Part shown: positions 17,001 through 26,656 of the stretch, one piece after another
Layout: each line of letters starts with the position of its first letter
How positions within the stretch are numbered: the stretch's first letter is position 1
NCBI RefSeq assembly: GCF_020966635.1
Contig: NZ_JAJKFQ010000002.1
Coordinates: 310,001 to 374,000, forward strand
Reading direction: 5' to 3'
DNA: 64,000 nt
From: Stieleria sp. JC731
Lineage (GTDB): Bacteria; Planctomycetota; Planctomycetia; Pirellulales; Pirellulaceae
Made by a program: the position numbers and the translations under genes
The notes under the pieces: model-generated
What the model was told of the DNA's origin: nothing
The model's input: the letters and a program-made list of their open reading frames with translations, nothing else
The model's database searches: none

Positions 17001-20000
17001 CTAAAACAGGATTAGTTGCGGCACATTGTTCACCGTGACCGACAGGGTGCCGTCCGCCGGTGAGAGTTCGGTCGTCTGACCATCGATTCGGATTTGGCGA
17101 ACGGATTCTGCGTCTGACACGGAAAGTGCAACCTCCGCCTCCGCGATGTCATTCCACACAACCAGCAGCGATTCACCGGCTGAATTGCGGAACAGATAAA
17201 CCTGTGTACCGTCCTTGCGCTGCTCCTCTTCCACAAAGCGTTTGTCCAGCATCGCATTAATCATGTGGTAGTGCGTCAACGCATCGAGTCGTGGATTGTA
17301 GTTATTGAACTTGCAATCGAACACACAATGCGAGTTGCCAAACTGGCCGCGTGATGTGCCATCGGTATCGGGGTACTGGATCGTGAACCAACTGACAGTC
17401 TTGCCGCCCTCGGCGAAAAACACGGTGCACTTTTTGATCAATTCGATCGCCACCGACAGCCGCGATTGACCGGCACTGTTCAAGCCCAGTTCGGTGGAGT
17501 GAATCGGCTTGACCGCGTCGTACTTTTCCATCAGCTCACGGTACTGCTGCATCGTCCGACGCACCGCCGTGTAATGTTCGTAGATGTGGAAGTCGTACGA
17601 GTCGAGGTACTTTTGGTATCCGGCTTTAAAATATTCTTCATTCGGTTCGACAGACGTTCCGACGACTTCGATCGCTGGATCAAATGCTTTGACCGCTTCG
17701 TAGTTTGCTCGATACGCCCGGACGTTATCCAGTACGACTTGCCCCGTTCCGTGCGGTTCGTTGCCTTGTGCGATCATCAGCAAACCTTTGTCGGCATACG
17801 CCTTCAAGAAATTCGTCATTCCTTGACGTAACGATTCCTCCGTGACATTTTCGAAACCGTTGCGTTCGACATCGCTTGCTGGAGTTCCGGTGATCCACTT
17901 CGCGTTAAGCTCTTTGCAGATCTCGATACCAGGAGCATGAGGTTTGTAGGGCGGATCGTTTTGCCAGCTACCCCAGATACCAATCTGCCGAAGACCGAGT
18001 CGATCAGCCAGATAAAAGTATTCGCGGATTCGGCTATCCCAATTGCGAATGGTGAAAGGAATCTGCTCGGGCTTAAATTGCTTCGACGGCGCGATGGGCA
18101 GTCGAGCAAATCCGGAAAGCTCCGTTGCCTCGGCCCCATAACTTTGCGGAACCGCAACGTGCAGCTCGTAAAACTGCCCGACATTCAATTGCCCGACCGG
18201 AACATCGAGGTTGGCGACATACTTCAAAGGTGAATTCGGTTCCGATGGCACGAGCACGGCGTTGAGATCACCCAGAACGACGTCGCCGCGATAATCTTTC
18301 ACCACACATCGTGCGACGCGATCGGACTTCGCGAGCGATTTCGAGGTGTTGACTGTCAGCTGAAACTGCACGCGATCTTCAGGTAGAAACAGGTTGCCGG
18401 TTGTCTCCGACGCGATCCTGATATCGCGGACGATTGGCTCGGGCGGCTGAACTTCCAATCGACGAATCGCGAGATCGTCAACCGAATAGTCACCATACGT
18501 TTTTTGGAAATCGACATGGACGCGAGCCGCTTTGGCCGACGCTGGCAGCGAAACCGTCATCGCGACGTCCTGCCAACTCGAAGATCCGTTTCGGGTGGCG
18601 ATTGGGATCTGCTCGATAACGGCTCCGTCGGAATCCAATGCGACAAGCATGACGCGTGCATGATAGGAATCATCGGGTGAATACAGATCGCCTCGATCTC
18701 GGAATGCAACTTGCCAATGCCCGCGACGAACTGGAAAACTTGGGCCCGCCGCTGAAGTACCGTTTCGGATTCCGTCAAGCGACCGATGCAGCCGTAGCGA
18801 ACCGTTGCCATCAGTCGAATGCGACGTTACATCACCGGAGGTGTCCCATGCTTTTAGCGTATCAGCGGAATCAAATGATTCTGACCAAGCCGCATTTGCC
18901 ACATCGGCTTCGACGATGTTTTCCACGTGCAGGTCGGCAAGCTCCAACGACATCGACTTTTGCGAAGACGATCGCTCGCTAAGCATCAACTCGACAAAGC
19001 TTAACGCCCCATGCCACTTGCCATCGTTGGCTCCTGCCCAATGCTCACCGCCAGAGATCTGCAGCGGGTCCAATTCAATTGTGTGCCAGCGGCCATCCGC
19101 ATTCAGCTCGATTCCGCCGCGTTGATGACATTGCCCCGTTTCGTCTACCAGACGCACCGAGACCTGCTCAACATCTGACGTACGGACTTTGAAACGAACC
19201 ATTTTCGTTTGGCGAACGCCGTCCGTGCCGACACTTCTGCGAGCACCGACGTAGCGTCCACCTGCCGAAAAATCAGCCGACAGCTTTAGCCCCGGTGTGT
19301 CGCCAGATTCGGCTTGCGCTGCCGACAGAGTCACGAGTCCGCCGCGAGCCCCCTTGAATTCATCCCCGTTGTTGTATCCCCAGCTTCCGGTGCTTCCTTC
19401 ATTGAAATCATCAAGTCGCACCACCGCTTCGATTTCGGTTTTCGGAGGCGTTGGCGTGATGCGAACATTTCGCAGCGAGATACTGCCGTCGCGGAGAGCC
19501 TCTTTACCAGCCAAGAACACCAACAGCTTCAACGGTTGATGCCACGCACCATCGTTGGCACCACCCCATTTCTCGTAGCGGGTGACAATGTCCATCGGCG
19601 TGCCCGCCTTGATCCCTGCGAAGTATCGAGCGACGGGAAACGAGTAGTTCTGCCAGCCGCCTTTGTCGCTGAGTCGAATGTCTAGTTGGTGGCACTGCCC
19701 GGTGCCATCGATCAGCCGCGTTGTGACCTTTGAGACACCCGAGGGAACCTTGATTTCAAAATCGACCGAGTCAATGGAGATGTTCGGCAACGACTTTGCG
19801 GCTTGGACGTAGTTTCCACCACCTGAGAAATCACCATGTAGTTTCAGCGTCGGCTGCTGGTCTTCATTGATCAATTCAAGTCGACCGACCGCCCCAGGGA
19901 ATTCTTTTCCGTTGTCGAACGTCCAACCGCCCATCGGCTCGTCGGCATTGATCAGCGCAATCTCCTCCGCCAGAGATTGAATCGGTCGTCCAACGAGCAG

Positions 20001-20069
20001 GACTAACGCGAGGATCGGAATAATGACCGAGCAATTCGATCGGGAGATGAATCTTTTAAACGTGGGCAT
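17001..20069 (-). CDS. Large exported glycosidase-like protein (clan GH-A) with beta-sandwich modules
   Basis: This 1022-residue protein begins with a signal peptide (MPTFKRF... to IQSLAEE). The first ~650 residues are repeated beta-sandwich modules: two similar blocks containing GGWTFDNGKEFPGA and TGSWGYNNGDEFKGA, each followed by FSAGGRYV and WAGANDGKWHG-like phrases, as in carbohydrate-binding domains. A TIM-barrel catalytic domain follows with GNEP (proposed acid/base Glu771) and HSTELGL (proposed nucleophile Glu860), the spacing and strand ends expected of clan GH-A enzymes such as GH39-like families. A small beta domain closes the protein. The substrate is probably an environmental polysaccharide. 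A GTG/ATG start 12 codons upstream (20105) is possible; 20069 opens the signal peptide. It is separated from the next gene upstream by a terminator. Confidence 0.75.
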   Translation of the reverse strand: MPTFKRFISRSNCSVIIPILALVLLVGRPIQSLAEEIALINADEPMGGWTFDNGKEFPGAVGRLELINEDQQPTLKLHGDFSGGGNYVQAAKSLPNISIDSVDFEIKVPSGVSKVTTRLIDGTGQCHQLDIRLSDKGGWQNYSFPVARYFAGIKAGTPMDIVTRYEKWGGANDGAWHQPLKLLVFLAGKEALRDGSISLRNVRITPTPPKTEIEAVVRLDDFNEGSTGSWGYNNGDEFKGARGGLVTLSAAQAESGDTPGLKLSADFSAGGRYVGARRSVGTDGVRQTKMVRFKVRTSDVEQVSVRLVDETGQCHQRGGIELNADGRWHTIELDPLQISGGEHWAGANDGKWHGALSFVELMLSERSSSQKSMSLELADLHVENIVEADVANAAWSESFDSADTLKAWDTSGDVTSHSTDGNGSLRLHRSLDGIRNGTSAAGPSFPVRRGHWQVAFRDRGDLYSPDDSYHARVMLVALDSDGAVIEQIPIATRNGSSSWQDVAMTVSLPASAKAARVHVDFQKTYGDYSVDDLAIRRLEVQPPEPIVRDIRIASETTGNLFLPEDRVQFQLTVNTSKSLAKSDRVARCVVKDYRGDVVLGDLNAVLVPSEPNSPLKYVANLDVPVGQLNVGQFYELHVAVPQSYGAEATELSGFARLPIAPSKQFKPEQIPFTIRNWDSRIREYFYLADRLGLRQIGIWGSWQNDPPYKPHAPGIEICKELNAKWITGTPASDVERNGFENVTEESLRQGMTNFLKAYADKGLLMIAQGNEPHGTGQVVLDNVRAYRANYEAVKAFDPAIEVVGTSVEPNEEYFKAGYQKYLDSYDFHIYEHYTAVRRTMQQYRELMEKYDAVKPIHSTELGLNSAGQSRLSVAIELIKKCTVFFAEGGKTVSWFTIQYPDTDGTSRGQFGNSHCVFDCKFNNYNPRLDALTHYHMINAMLDKRFVEEEQRKDGTQVYLFRNSAGESLLVVWNDIAEAEVALSVSDAESVRQIRIDGQTTELSPADGTLSVTVNNVPQLILF

Positions 20070-20167
20070 GGCAACAGCATCTTGAGTCAGCGGAACGTTC
20101 CCCACCGCAATTATGACTCACCACACCACCGCTTGCACCCAAAGATGCTGAAAGCCGAAACCATGCG

Positions 20168-20204
20168 AAAAAGAGGATCGGATCGTTAACTTTCCGATCC
20201 CCTC
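20168..20204 (-). terminator. Intrinsic terminator after the metalloprotease gene
   Basis: Read on the minus strand, a GC-rich stem (20193-20204 pairing with 20173-20182, with two extra bases on the first arm) has a 10-base loop and is followed at once by TTTTT (20172-20168). This is the classic Rho-independent form. It lies 17 bases beyond the stop of the gene at 20221 and so marks the end of the sigma/kinase/protease cluster. Confidence 0.78.
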
Positions 20205-20220
20205 AGGTGAAATGTGAAGA

Positions 20221-22602
20221 TCATCTGACGAACAAACCGGTTCGGATGTCACGAACCGCACCGATCAACCGCAGACCATCTTCGCTATCCAATTGTCCCA
20301 ATTCAACGAGTTCCCCGACTTGCTGGACGAAGGATTTCAGTGAATTGATGGTGGCTTTCAATGACCCTTTGGGTTCAAGCTTTTTAATCAGAGCCCCTGC
20401 TTGGCCTTTGGTCAGGTCACCGGATTGCTGCAACGATCTGACATCGTCTCGAAGATTCGAAAGTTGCTGCGCGGGACTGAGGACTCGAACGGTGACTGTC
20501 GATTCGGCGAAGCCGCCCCGACCATCACTGATCCGGTAAACAATGGAGTCGACACCGGTAAAATTCAAATTCGGCCGATAAGACAACGTGCCATCGTCTT
20601 CGATTCGAACCGTCCCATTTTCGGCCCTGGCTGCTACCAAGCTGAGTGTGTCCGCGTCAGCATCTGTATCATTGTTCAAAACATCAATGTTGACCGCAAC
20701 GTCTTCGCCTGTTTCCACACGATCCGGGTTTGCAATTGGGTTGGCGTTGACCTCGATGTCGATTGAACGAATGGAAGATGCGCCACCATCATCGTCGAGA
20801 GCACGCACGCTAAGCGTTGGTGTACCTGGATCGTCATAGGTGTGCTCTGCGCGGAAAGACCTCTCGCCTGCGTCTAGGCTGATTGTCCTTGTTTCGCCAT
20901 CTCCCCAGTCGATCAAAATTGTAAGGGTATCGAGGGCACTCGGATCGGTGAACGTTCCAACTAGTGTCAGTGATTCTCCTTCGGTGATCAGTTGCGAACT
21001 GACGGAGACGCTAGCCGACTGTGGCGATACGTTATTGACCACGACCTTCGTTTGGCTCGTAATCCGATTTCCGTTGGTATCCGTTACGCGGAAAGAAACG
21101 GGAATCGTTGTTCCGGCTGCGACACCATCAATCATGGCTGCGTCAAAGTTGACAGTGGCACCCGTCTCATCACCGAATCGTGCGTCAGCATCGGTTTCGC
21201 CGAATATCCCGTCGCCATCGAGGTCCCATTCGACAATCTCGACCGTCGCGCCCGCCGGAACGGTTGGTTCGTTAACGACACGACTCCACAGTGGAAACTC
21301 CAACTCTTCCGTCGGTGGAAGTACGTAGGTTCCGTTCAAAGTGACATGGCCTCCTTCATCGACGGAGTATCCAGTTCCAGCGTCTGGACGTACAAAGTCA
21401 AACTTTTCGACGCCTGCGAAATTGACAACCAATCCATTGTCCGTCCTAAGAACACCGCTGAGGGAATCCTGATCGCGTGATGCAAATATCGCATCGACTG
21501 CTTGGTTAAACTGGAGCCGGTCAACACCATCTCCACCGTCGAGACTGATGAGCCCTGAAAGTTTTGAGTCGAGCCGAATCGCATCATTACCATCACCAGC
21601 AAAAATCTTTGTCGAGCTGATTTCATCCGGATCAAAGGCTTCACGCGTGTCGTTGACACCCACTCGATTTTTGGCTTGCAACTGTTGAATGAAAATCCGG
21701 TCGCCCGATTCGGTGCCTCGAACAACGAGTTCATCGGTGGTCTGGTCTAGCTCAGCATGGAAGGTGTTGATCATCGAAGGCATCCGAACCGAATAGCCAT
21801 AGATATCTCGAAGAAAGGTCACATCGAAGTCGCTGATCAACCGGCGAATATTGGGCCCACTTACAGTCCTCCCGGAGTTCATCAAATCATTTTCGATCGT
21901 CGGAAGATTGTTCCCTTCAAACTGCACAGTCGGGCCTTCATAGAAGTGCCCAGACGTCAAGGTCGCCTGTAACCCGCTAGGAGCGGTCACAAGATGGAGG
22001 GTCTTTGATGCATCATTCCCATCCTTAACTCCAGTGTTAACCGAGAACGTTTTTGCTGCCGATCCTGGACCGATATTGATACCTAATGCGTGGCCTAATT
22101 CGTGCTGCATTGCCTGCAACAAATCTTTCCCGTTCACATCAGAGCCGGTTGGGTCCGTCGCCCAGAATGGATTTGTAATGTCCGTGAACTCAACATTGTC
22201 GCCGGGCGTTGCATCCAATCCCCAATTGACGTGTGAGCCGATTTTGACCGCACCGCTAGTCGGCTTTCCAGCATCGTCAAAATTATCGATACTCGTTGAT
22301 GCGGCATTGCTTTTATCGATATCAGCGACCGAGAACGTGATGTCGTAGGTGTTATTTAGCGACGCGTCGGAATAGTTGAAGCTAGTAATGACGTTGTTCC
22401 AATTCGCAATCGCTGTATCAACGGTTGCCCTGGCGATGTCCGCGTTCTCGCCAAACTGTGCTGTAAATCCGTCGGAGTCGTTTGAATCTGAGCCGCGATT
22501 CGACCAAACGACAGCTAACAGTCGGCGACGTTCGAGTGATTCACATCGCAATTGCCGCGAACTTCGGCGACGACTTTTGGACTTTTTTCGAAAAGAGAAC
22601 AT
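20221..22602 (-). CDS. Exported metzincin-like protein with LERRRLLA N-terminus, PKD/cadherin-like and FIMAH domains
   Basis: This 793-residue protein starts with a basic region and the motif ESLERRRLLAV (about residues 22-32), the N-terminal signature of planctomycete extracellular proteins (PF07595-like). A zinc-metalloprotease fold follows, with MQHELGHALGI (HExxH at 167-171). The usual third zinc ligand of metzincins (HExxHxxGxxH) is replaced by Ile, so activity is uncertain. Further on are a PKD/immunoglobulin-like module with WDLDGDGIFGE (about 445-620), a tandem-95/cadherin-like domain with NPIANPD and VLNNDTDADAD (about 625-715), and a C-terminal helical region resembling FIMAH. The product is expected outside the cell, as an adhesin or protease. 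It lies 154 bases downstream of a Ser/Thr kinase gene and two genes from an ECF sigma gene, and ends in a strong terminator. Confidence 0.75.
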   Translation of the reverse strand: MFSFRKKSKSRRRSSRQLRCESLERRRLLAVVWSNRGSDSNDSDGFTAQFGENADIARATVDTAIANWNNVITSFNYSDASLNNTYDITFSVADIDKSNAASTSIDNFDDAGKPTSGAVKIGSHVNWGLDATPGDNVEFTDITNPFWATDPTGSDVNGKDLLQAMQHELGHALGINIGPGSAAKTFSVNTGVKDGNDASKTLHLVTAPSGLQATLTSGHFYEGPTVQFEGNNLPTIENDLMNSGRTVSGPNIRRLISDFDVTFLRDIYGYSVRMPSMINTFHAELDQTTDELVVRGTESGDRIFIQQLQAKNRVGVNDTREAFDPDEISSTKIFAGDGNDAIRLDSKLSGLISLDGGDGVDRLQFNQAVDAIFASRDQDSLSGVLRTDNGLVVNFAGVEKFDFVRPDAGTGYSVDEGGHVTLNGTYVLPPTEELEFPLWSRVVNEPTVPAGATVEIVEWDLDGDGIFGETDADARFGDETGATVNFDAAMIDGVAAGTTIPVSFRVTDTNGNRITSQTKVVVNNVSPQSASVSVSSQLITEGESLTLVGTFTDPSALDTLTILIDWGDGETRTISLDAGERSFRAEHTYDDPGTPTLSVRALDDDGGASSIRSIDIEVNANPIANPDRVETGEDVAVNIDVLNNDTDADADTLSLVAARAENGTVRIEDDGTLSYRPNLNFTGVDSIVYRISDGRGGFAESTVTVRVLSPAQQLSNLRDDVRSLQQSGDLTKGQAGALIKKLEPKGSLKATINSLKSFVQQVGELVELGQLDSEDGLRLIGAVRDIRTGLFVR

Positions 22603-22756
22603 ATCTGGAACACCCTGCTCGTCGCGTCAGCTTGGAAAACAAAACAACTACGAGAGAAAGGTGGCCAGACATCTGAATCTTTGAGCGTCTGACAGCTTTT
22701 TTGAAACTTTTCCTGCTACCTATCGGCATAGCAAAGAAAACCGCCGACTTTTGGCG

Positions 22757-25700
22757 TCAATCGTTGCCTTTGAGCTCATTTTGAATTTGCTCACGTAACT
22801 GCTGAAAATCCGCGTTCTGATTGAGTGCAGCAAAAGCTGCTGAACGATTCAGGCGACGGACATCACGAAATCCAGCTGCGTGTGCCTGGCGTAACAAAGC
22901 CATCGCCATGTCAACGCGGTCTTGCCCGGCGAAAATCTCCGCAACGCCAACCAGCAAGGGCAATGATCGCTGAGGCCAGGGAAGATCTGAGCCACCGGCG
23001 ATCCAAGAATCAACAAGGCGTGCTGCCACATCAATTTTTTCCTGCCTTGCCAATCCGTTGATGATCAGTGCAACGCACTGCAAAGATTGTGGGGACTGGC
23101 GTCCAAACACTCTTTGACGAATCTCCAACGCTTCATTCAGGTGTGCAATGGATTCTTCGTACCTTGGTGGCAATGACTGCTGCAAAAATTCCGAGTAGAC
23201 AAACAGGTGGATCGCCCGCTGCCTGGTTGCCATCTCAGGAGCGGTGTCGCCAATTTCGACTGCTTGAGAAAGGTACTTCTCAATTTCGTCTCTAATCCTT
23301 TGGCGATCTTCACGACGATCGGCTTTTGCGTATCGTCCATGCAAGATGCACTGGGCTGTCTGGTAGAGCATCTGAGTCAAATGCGCCGCATTGCTTTCAC
23401 GGAACTGCATGCGGTAAACGCGGAGTGCCTCAACAAATTCGGATTCGGCTTCTTGGTAACGTCTCTGTTCGACCAAGAAATATCCAAACTCGCGGCGGAT
23501 CCATGCCAACATGTAGTGGTTGCGCGTCCCCGTTTTCTCACCCAGATCCAGCGCGTCTCTGTATTCAGCTTCCGCATGCTGAAAATGAGTTCTCGCCAAC
23601 ATCGATGATACTTTCGCAACGGTGTTTCCGGCATAGCGTTGCTTTTCCGCATCGATGAAATGCACGATGATTCCGCCAAGCTCTCGATTGGGAACCGCTC
23701 TGGCAATCTGCTGCAGTTCGTCGACAAGGCTAAGCGTGTCAAGGTCGACTGCGTTGGCGGATTGCAGATCGTTATAGGTCAATGCGGCCAACGTCATGAA
23801 CATCCACTGAATGTCACGCCCCGCCAATGAAGTCGCGTGTGTGGAGTCGCGTTGCTGAGACCGGTACACTTCGAGAGCCCGAGTGAGCAGAGCTTTTCCC
23901 TCTGCCTCACGTTTGGGCGGCACCAAGTAAAGGATCCCCAATTGCACAGTGGACTCAAGCGTATAAGGATGATCCTCACCCAAGATTCGCTCACGCATCG
24001 CGAGCGACTTTTTAAGAAACTCCTCAGCACGATCCATGTTGCCGGATGCGAAGTGGAGGTACCCCGAGCTGTGCAGACTCGCTGCGAGATCAGGATGGTC
24101 TGGAGGCAAATGTTCGCTGCGCAGTTCCAGTGATTCAAACAGTAGCGGGCGGGCTTTATCAATTCTTCCTAGACTAAGGTAGACGGTGCCAATCTTGTCC
24201 AAGATGGTCGCCCGAACGAGTGGCTGATCCTGAAGAATGGTCTTATCACCGAGTGATTTCGCGCCGCGATCGACGATTTCAATCGCGCTCGGATTAACCT
24301 CCGTAAGAATTCCGAACGCACGGCCCGACCAAGCGAGTGGATCCGCATCGTCAAAAAGCCCGAGCAAGAAACTTGACACCTCATTGGAAGTCGCCGCTTC
24401 CCGCTCTGCCATGGCGCGTTGACGCTGCGCCAATCTAGCCTGCGTGTCCGCACGACTTCGTGATTTCCTTGCTTCACTTGCGGCTACACGTTCAGCTTTT
24501 GCAAGGCGACTATAAGAAAAAGCAACAAGCGGCCCCGCGATCGCTGCGGAAACGAGCAGAACCATCAGCGCCGCGCTGACAGCGGCAAGCCAACGGTTGC
24601 GGCGAGACCATCGCAGTAGTTTCCCCGCAGCACTTACCTTTCGAGCCCGAATTGGGCGCCCATTGAGGTAGCGTCCTAGATCCTCCGCAAGATCGATTGC
24701 CGAACCGTATCGACGGATGGGTTCTTTTTCCAAACACTTCAAACAGATCGTTTCAAGATCGCGATCAACACTCGGGTTTAACGCCCGCGGTGATAGGGGA
24801 TCTTGTTCAATCAATTGATTCAGAATCTGAATGGCAGTGTCGGCTTCGAATGGCGGGCGTCCGGTGATAAGGTTGTAAAGGATCGCCCCGATCGAATAGA
24901 CATCCGCCGCAATGCCGACGCCGCCCTTGGTCGGCAGTGCTTGTTCGGGCGCCATGAAACCTGGCGTGCCTGCCACCGTTCCAGGTTGTGTCAATTCGTG
25001 GTCACCGAGTCTTTTCGCAAGTCCAAAGTCTGTGATCTTCGGCGTCGCTTGCTTCAGCCACGAGTCAGACTCATCCGATTCGTTCGATACCGACTTTGGC
25101 AACATGACGTTGGCCGGTTTCAAATCTCGATGGATGATGCCTCTGTCGTGAGCTGATTGCATCGCTTCGGCAAGCGACTTGGTGAGCTTCGCCGAAAGCA
25201 TGGGGTTCCACGGTTTTCCTGCGATCGCATCTTTCAGTGTTGATCCTTCGACATACTCCATCGTGAAGTATGGGATTCCGTCTGTAGCCCCAGTCTCATA
25301 AACCTGCACGATGTTCGGATGGACAAGCTGCGCAACCGCATGCGCCTCTTTGCGAAACCGAATCTGTTCCTCTGGAGTTGCCTGCGCACCGGCCAAGATA
25401 ATCTTCAACGCGACAAGTCGATCCAAACCGACTTGCCGCACTCGATAGACGACTCCCATCCCGCCGCGTCCCAGTTCGTCAAGCACTTCGTAGCCATCGA
25501 TCTGCGGTGTCGTGCTTGTCACCGTCGTGGGTTGAACAGCCGAGCGATGCGAATCAGATTCGATGACGGGTTTACCGCTGCGATCACGCTGATCCGAAAC
25601 CTGCTTTAGCTTGCGAAGGAAATCATCAGGCTGTTCGGCAAGAACATCCAAAGCTGTGCAGCATTGCTCGCAGATCATGATGTGCTGCGAGACAAACTCA

Positions 25701-25780
25701 GACTCATCCGCAGACAGCCGCCCCAACGAAAAATCGCTGAGCTGTTGCTCGGAAGGATGTTGTGTTGGAGTCTTATTCAT
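22757..25780 (-). CDS. Membrane Ser/Thr protein kinase with N-terminal zinc-finger and TPR repeats
   Basis: This 1007-residue protein starts with an anti-sigma-like zinc-finger segment (about 8-50) whose HIMICEQCC matches H-x3-C-x2-C. The kinase domain (about 98-370) shows LGRGGMGVVYRV, VALKII, HRDLKPAN, DFGLAK and APEQ. A transmembrane helix (WLAAVSAALMVLLVSAAIAG, about 397-417) leads into a charged coiled coil and then TPR repeats to the end, with phrases such as LDKIGTVYLSLGRIDKARPL. The TPR part would be outside the cytoplasm and may sense a protein. The gene begins 24 bases after the stop of the ECF sigma gene, so the two are almost certainly co-transcribed. In planctomycetes ECF sigma factors linked to kinases are a known arrangement; here the zinc-finger suggests the kinase itself may hold or release the sigma factor (inference). 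Confidence 0.9.
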   Translation of the reverse strand: MNKTPTQHPSEQQLSDFSLGRLSADESEFVSQHIMICEQCCTALDVLAEQPDDFLRKLKQVSDQRDRSGKPVIESDSHRSAVQPTTVTSTTPQIDGYEVLDELGRGGMGVVYRVRQVGLDRLVALKIILAGAQATPEEQIRFRKEAHAVAQLVHPNIVQVYETGATDGIPYFTMEYVEGSTLKDAIAGKPWNPMLSAKLTKSLAEAMQSAHDRGIIHRDLKPANVMLPKSVSNESDESDSWLKQATPKITDFGLAKRLGDHELTQPGTVAGTPGFMAPEQALPTKGGVGIAADVYSIGAILYNLITGRPPFEADTAIQILNQLIEQDPLSPRALNPSVDRDLETICLKCLEKEPIRRYGSAIDLAEDLGRYLNGRPIRARKVSAAGKLLRWSRRNRWLAAVSAALMVLLVSAAIAGPLVAFSYSRLAKAERVAASEARKSRSRADTQARLAQRQRAMAEREAATSNEVSSFLLGLFDDADPLAWSGRAFGILTEVNPSAIEIVDRGAKSLGDKTILQDQPLVRATILDKIGTVYLSLGRIDKARPLLFESLELRSEHLPPDHPDLAASLHSSGYLHFASGNMDRAEEFLKKSLAMRERILGEDHPYTLESTVQLGILYLVPPKREAEGKALLTRALEVYRSQQRDSTHATSLAGRDIQWMFMTLAALTYNDLQSANAVDLDTLSLVDELQQIARAVPNRELGGIIVHFIDAEKQRYAGNTVAKVSSMLARTHFQHAEAEYRDALDLGEKTGTRNHYMLAWIRREFGYFLVEQRRYQEAESEFVEALRVYRMQFRESNAAHLTQMLYQTAQCILHGRYAKADRREDRQRIRDEIEKYLSQAVEIGDTAPEMATRQRAIHLFVYSEFLQQSLPPRYEESIAHLNEALEIRQRVFGRQSPQSLQCVALIINGLARQEKIDVAARLVDSWIAGGSDLPWPQRSLPLLVGVAEIFAGQDRVDMAMALLRQAHAAGFRDVRRLNRSAAFAALNQNADFQQLREQIQNELKGND

Positions 25781-25804
25781 ATCGCAAACATTTCGCGATG
25801 CAGA

Positions 25805-26392
25805 TCAGTCGATCAGCCCATCGGCTTCCTGCCGAATCCGTCGCAGGACTGCCGACTTTGCGACGTAGACGGCGCCAACACTCATCCCCAGCGACAAAGC
25901 GACTTCCTTTGCCGGTTCGCTAACAAGGGCCGTTCGTCGAAACGCCTGAAGAGTCTTCTCTTCAAACTCGTCTTCCATCAATTCCAAGAGTCGCTCCAAA
26001 ACGTACTGGTCGTGCTCTTCGTTCCACAGGCGACTGAGATTGCTGCCAGGGTCTTCTAGTTCTTCGATCATATCCAAAAACTGAGAACTGCCGGTCGCTT
26101 TGGGACGATAGTTCCGAGAACGCCAAAACGATCGCATTTTGTTTAGCGTGATCGTCTTGAGCCAGCCCCGAAATGCGCCTTGATGTCCAGGGTGAACAAA
26201 GTCTCCCACTTTGCGAACAACAACCAACAGTATTTCTTGAGTCAGATCCTCCGCGTCTTGATTCTGCAGCATCGACTTGCGAAGCCATGACAAGATCAGC
26301 GGACGATAGAGATCGATGAGCCTCTGCCAAGATCGGTCATCCACCGACTGACTTTGCAGCCGCACCAGTAGGCTTTTCGATGTCACTTCCAT
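25805..26392 (-). CDS. ECF-type RNA polymerase sigma factor
   Basis: This 195-residue sigma factor shows region 2 (LIDLYRPLILSWLRKSMLQNQDAEDLTQEILL, then FRGWLKTITLNKMRSFWR) for -10 recognition and core binding. It also has region 4 (FEEKTLQAFRRTALVSEPAKEVALSLGMSVGAVYVAKSAVLRRIRQ), a helix-turn-helix for the -35 element. Regions 1 and 3 are absent, as in ECF sigma factors. It directs RNA polymerase to a small regulon, probably under control of the kinase encoded 24 bases downstream. The start is ATG 26392 with no clear Shine-Dalgarno sequence. A small acidic protein gene lies just upstream in the same direction (33-base gap). Confidence 0.9.
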   Translation of the reverse strand: MEVTSKSLLVRLQSQSVDDRSWQRLIDLYRPLILSWLRKSMLQNQDAEDLTQEILLVVVRKVGDFVHPGHQGAFRGWLKTITLNKMRSFWRSRNYRPKATGSSQFLDMIEELEDPGSNLSRLWNEEHDQYVLERLLELMEDEFEEKTLQAFRRTALVSEPAKEVALSLGMSVGAVYVAKSAVLRRIRQEADGLID

Positions 26393-26425
26393 CAGACGTC
26401 ATCACCAGTTTTCGAAGCGATCACG

Positions 26426-26656
26426 TTACGGATACCAGCGATCCATATTTTCGAAAGCGTCGATGCCTTCGTCGTAGCCTAACGATCGTAGTGTTTCCAT
26501 CATCAAGACGTCGGCGTCGCCGTGCTGGTCCTCTGAATCCATCGGTCGATTTGCAATCTCAGTCATCCTCGCAAGAAAGACTTCTGGTGTGATGACATAT
26601 GGCTTCGAGTCATCGGATGGACTTTTTTGGTCTTCGCTATTTGGTTCTTGGGACAT
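26426..26656 (-). CDS. Small acidic hypothetical protein
   Basis: This 76-residue protein is acidic (SEDQKSPSDDSKPYVI... MDSEDQHGDADVLMMETLRSLGYDEGIDAFENMDRWYP), has no signal peptide or membrane segment and matches no family I know. I chose the ATG at 26656 because a GGAG lies 9 bases upstream; the longer frame to 26776 has no such site. It is the first gene of the minus-strand run that continues with the ECF sigma factor 33 bases away, so it may belong to that operon. The helix METLRSLGYDEGIDAFENM is its most structured part; a role as a small partner of the sigma factor or kinase is a guess. Confidence 0.6.
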   Translation of the reverse strand: MSQEPNSEDQKSPSDDSKPYVITPEVFLARMTEIANRPMDSEDQHGDADVLMMETLRSLGYDEGIDAFENMDRWYP

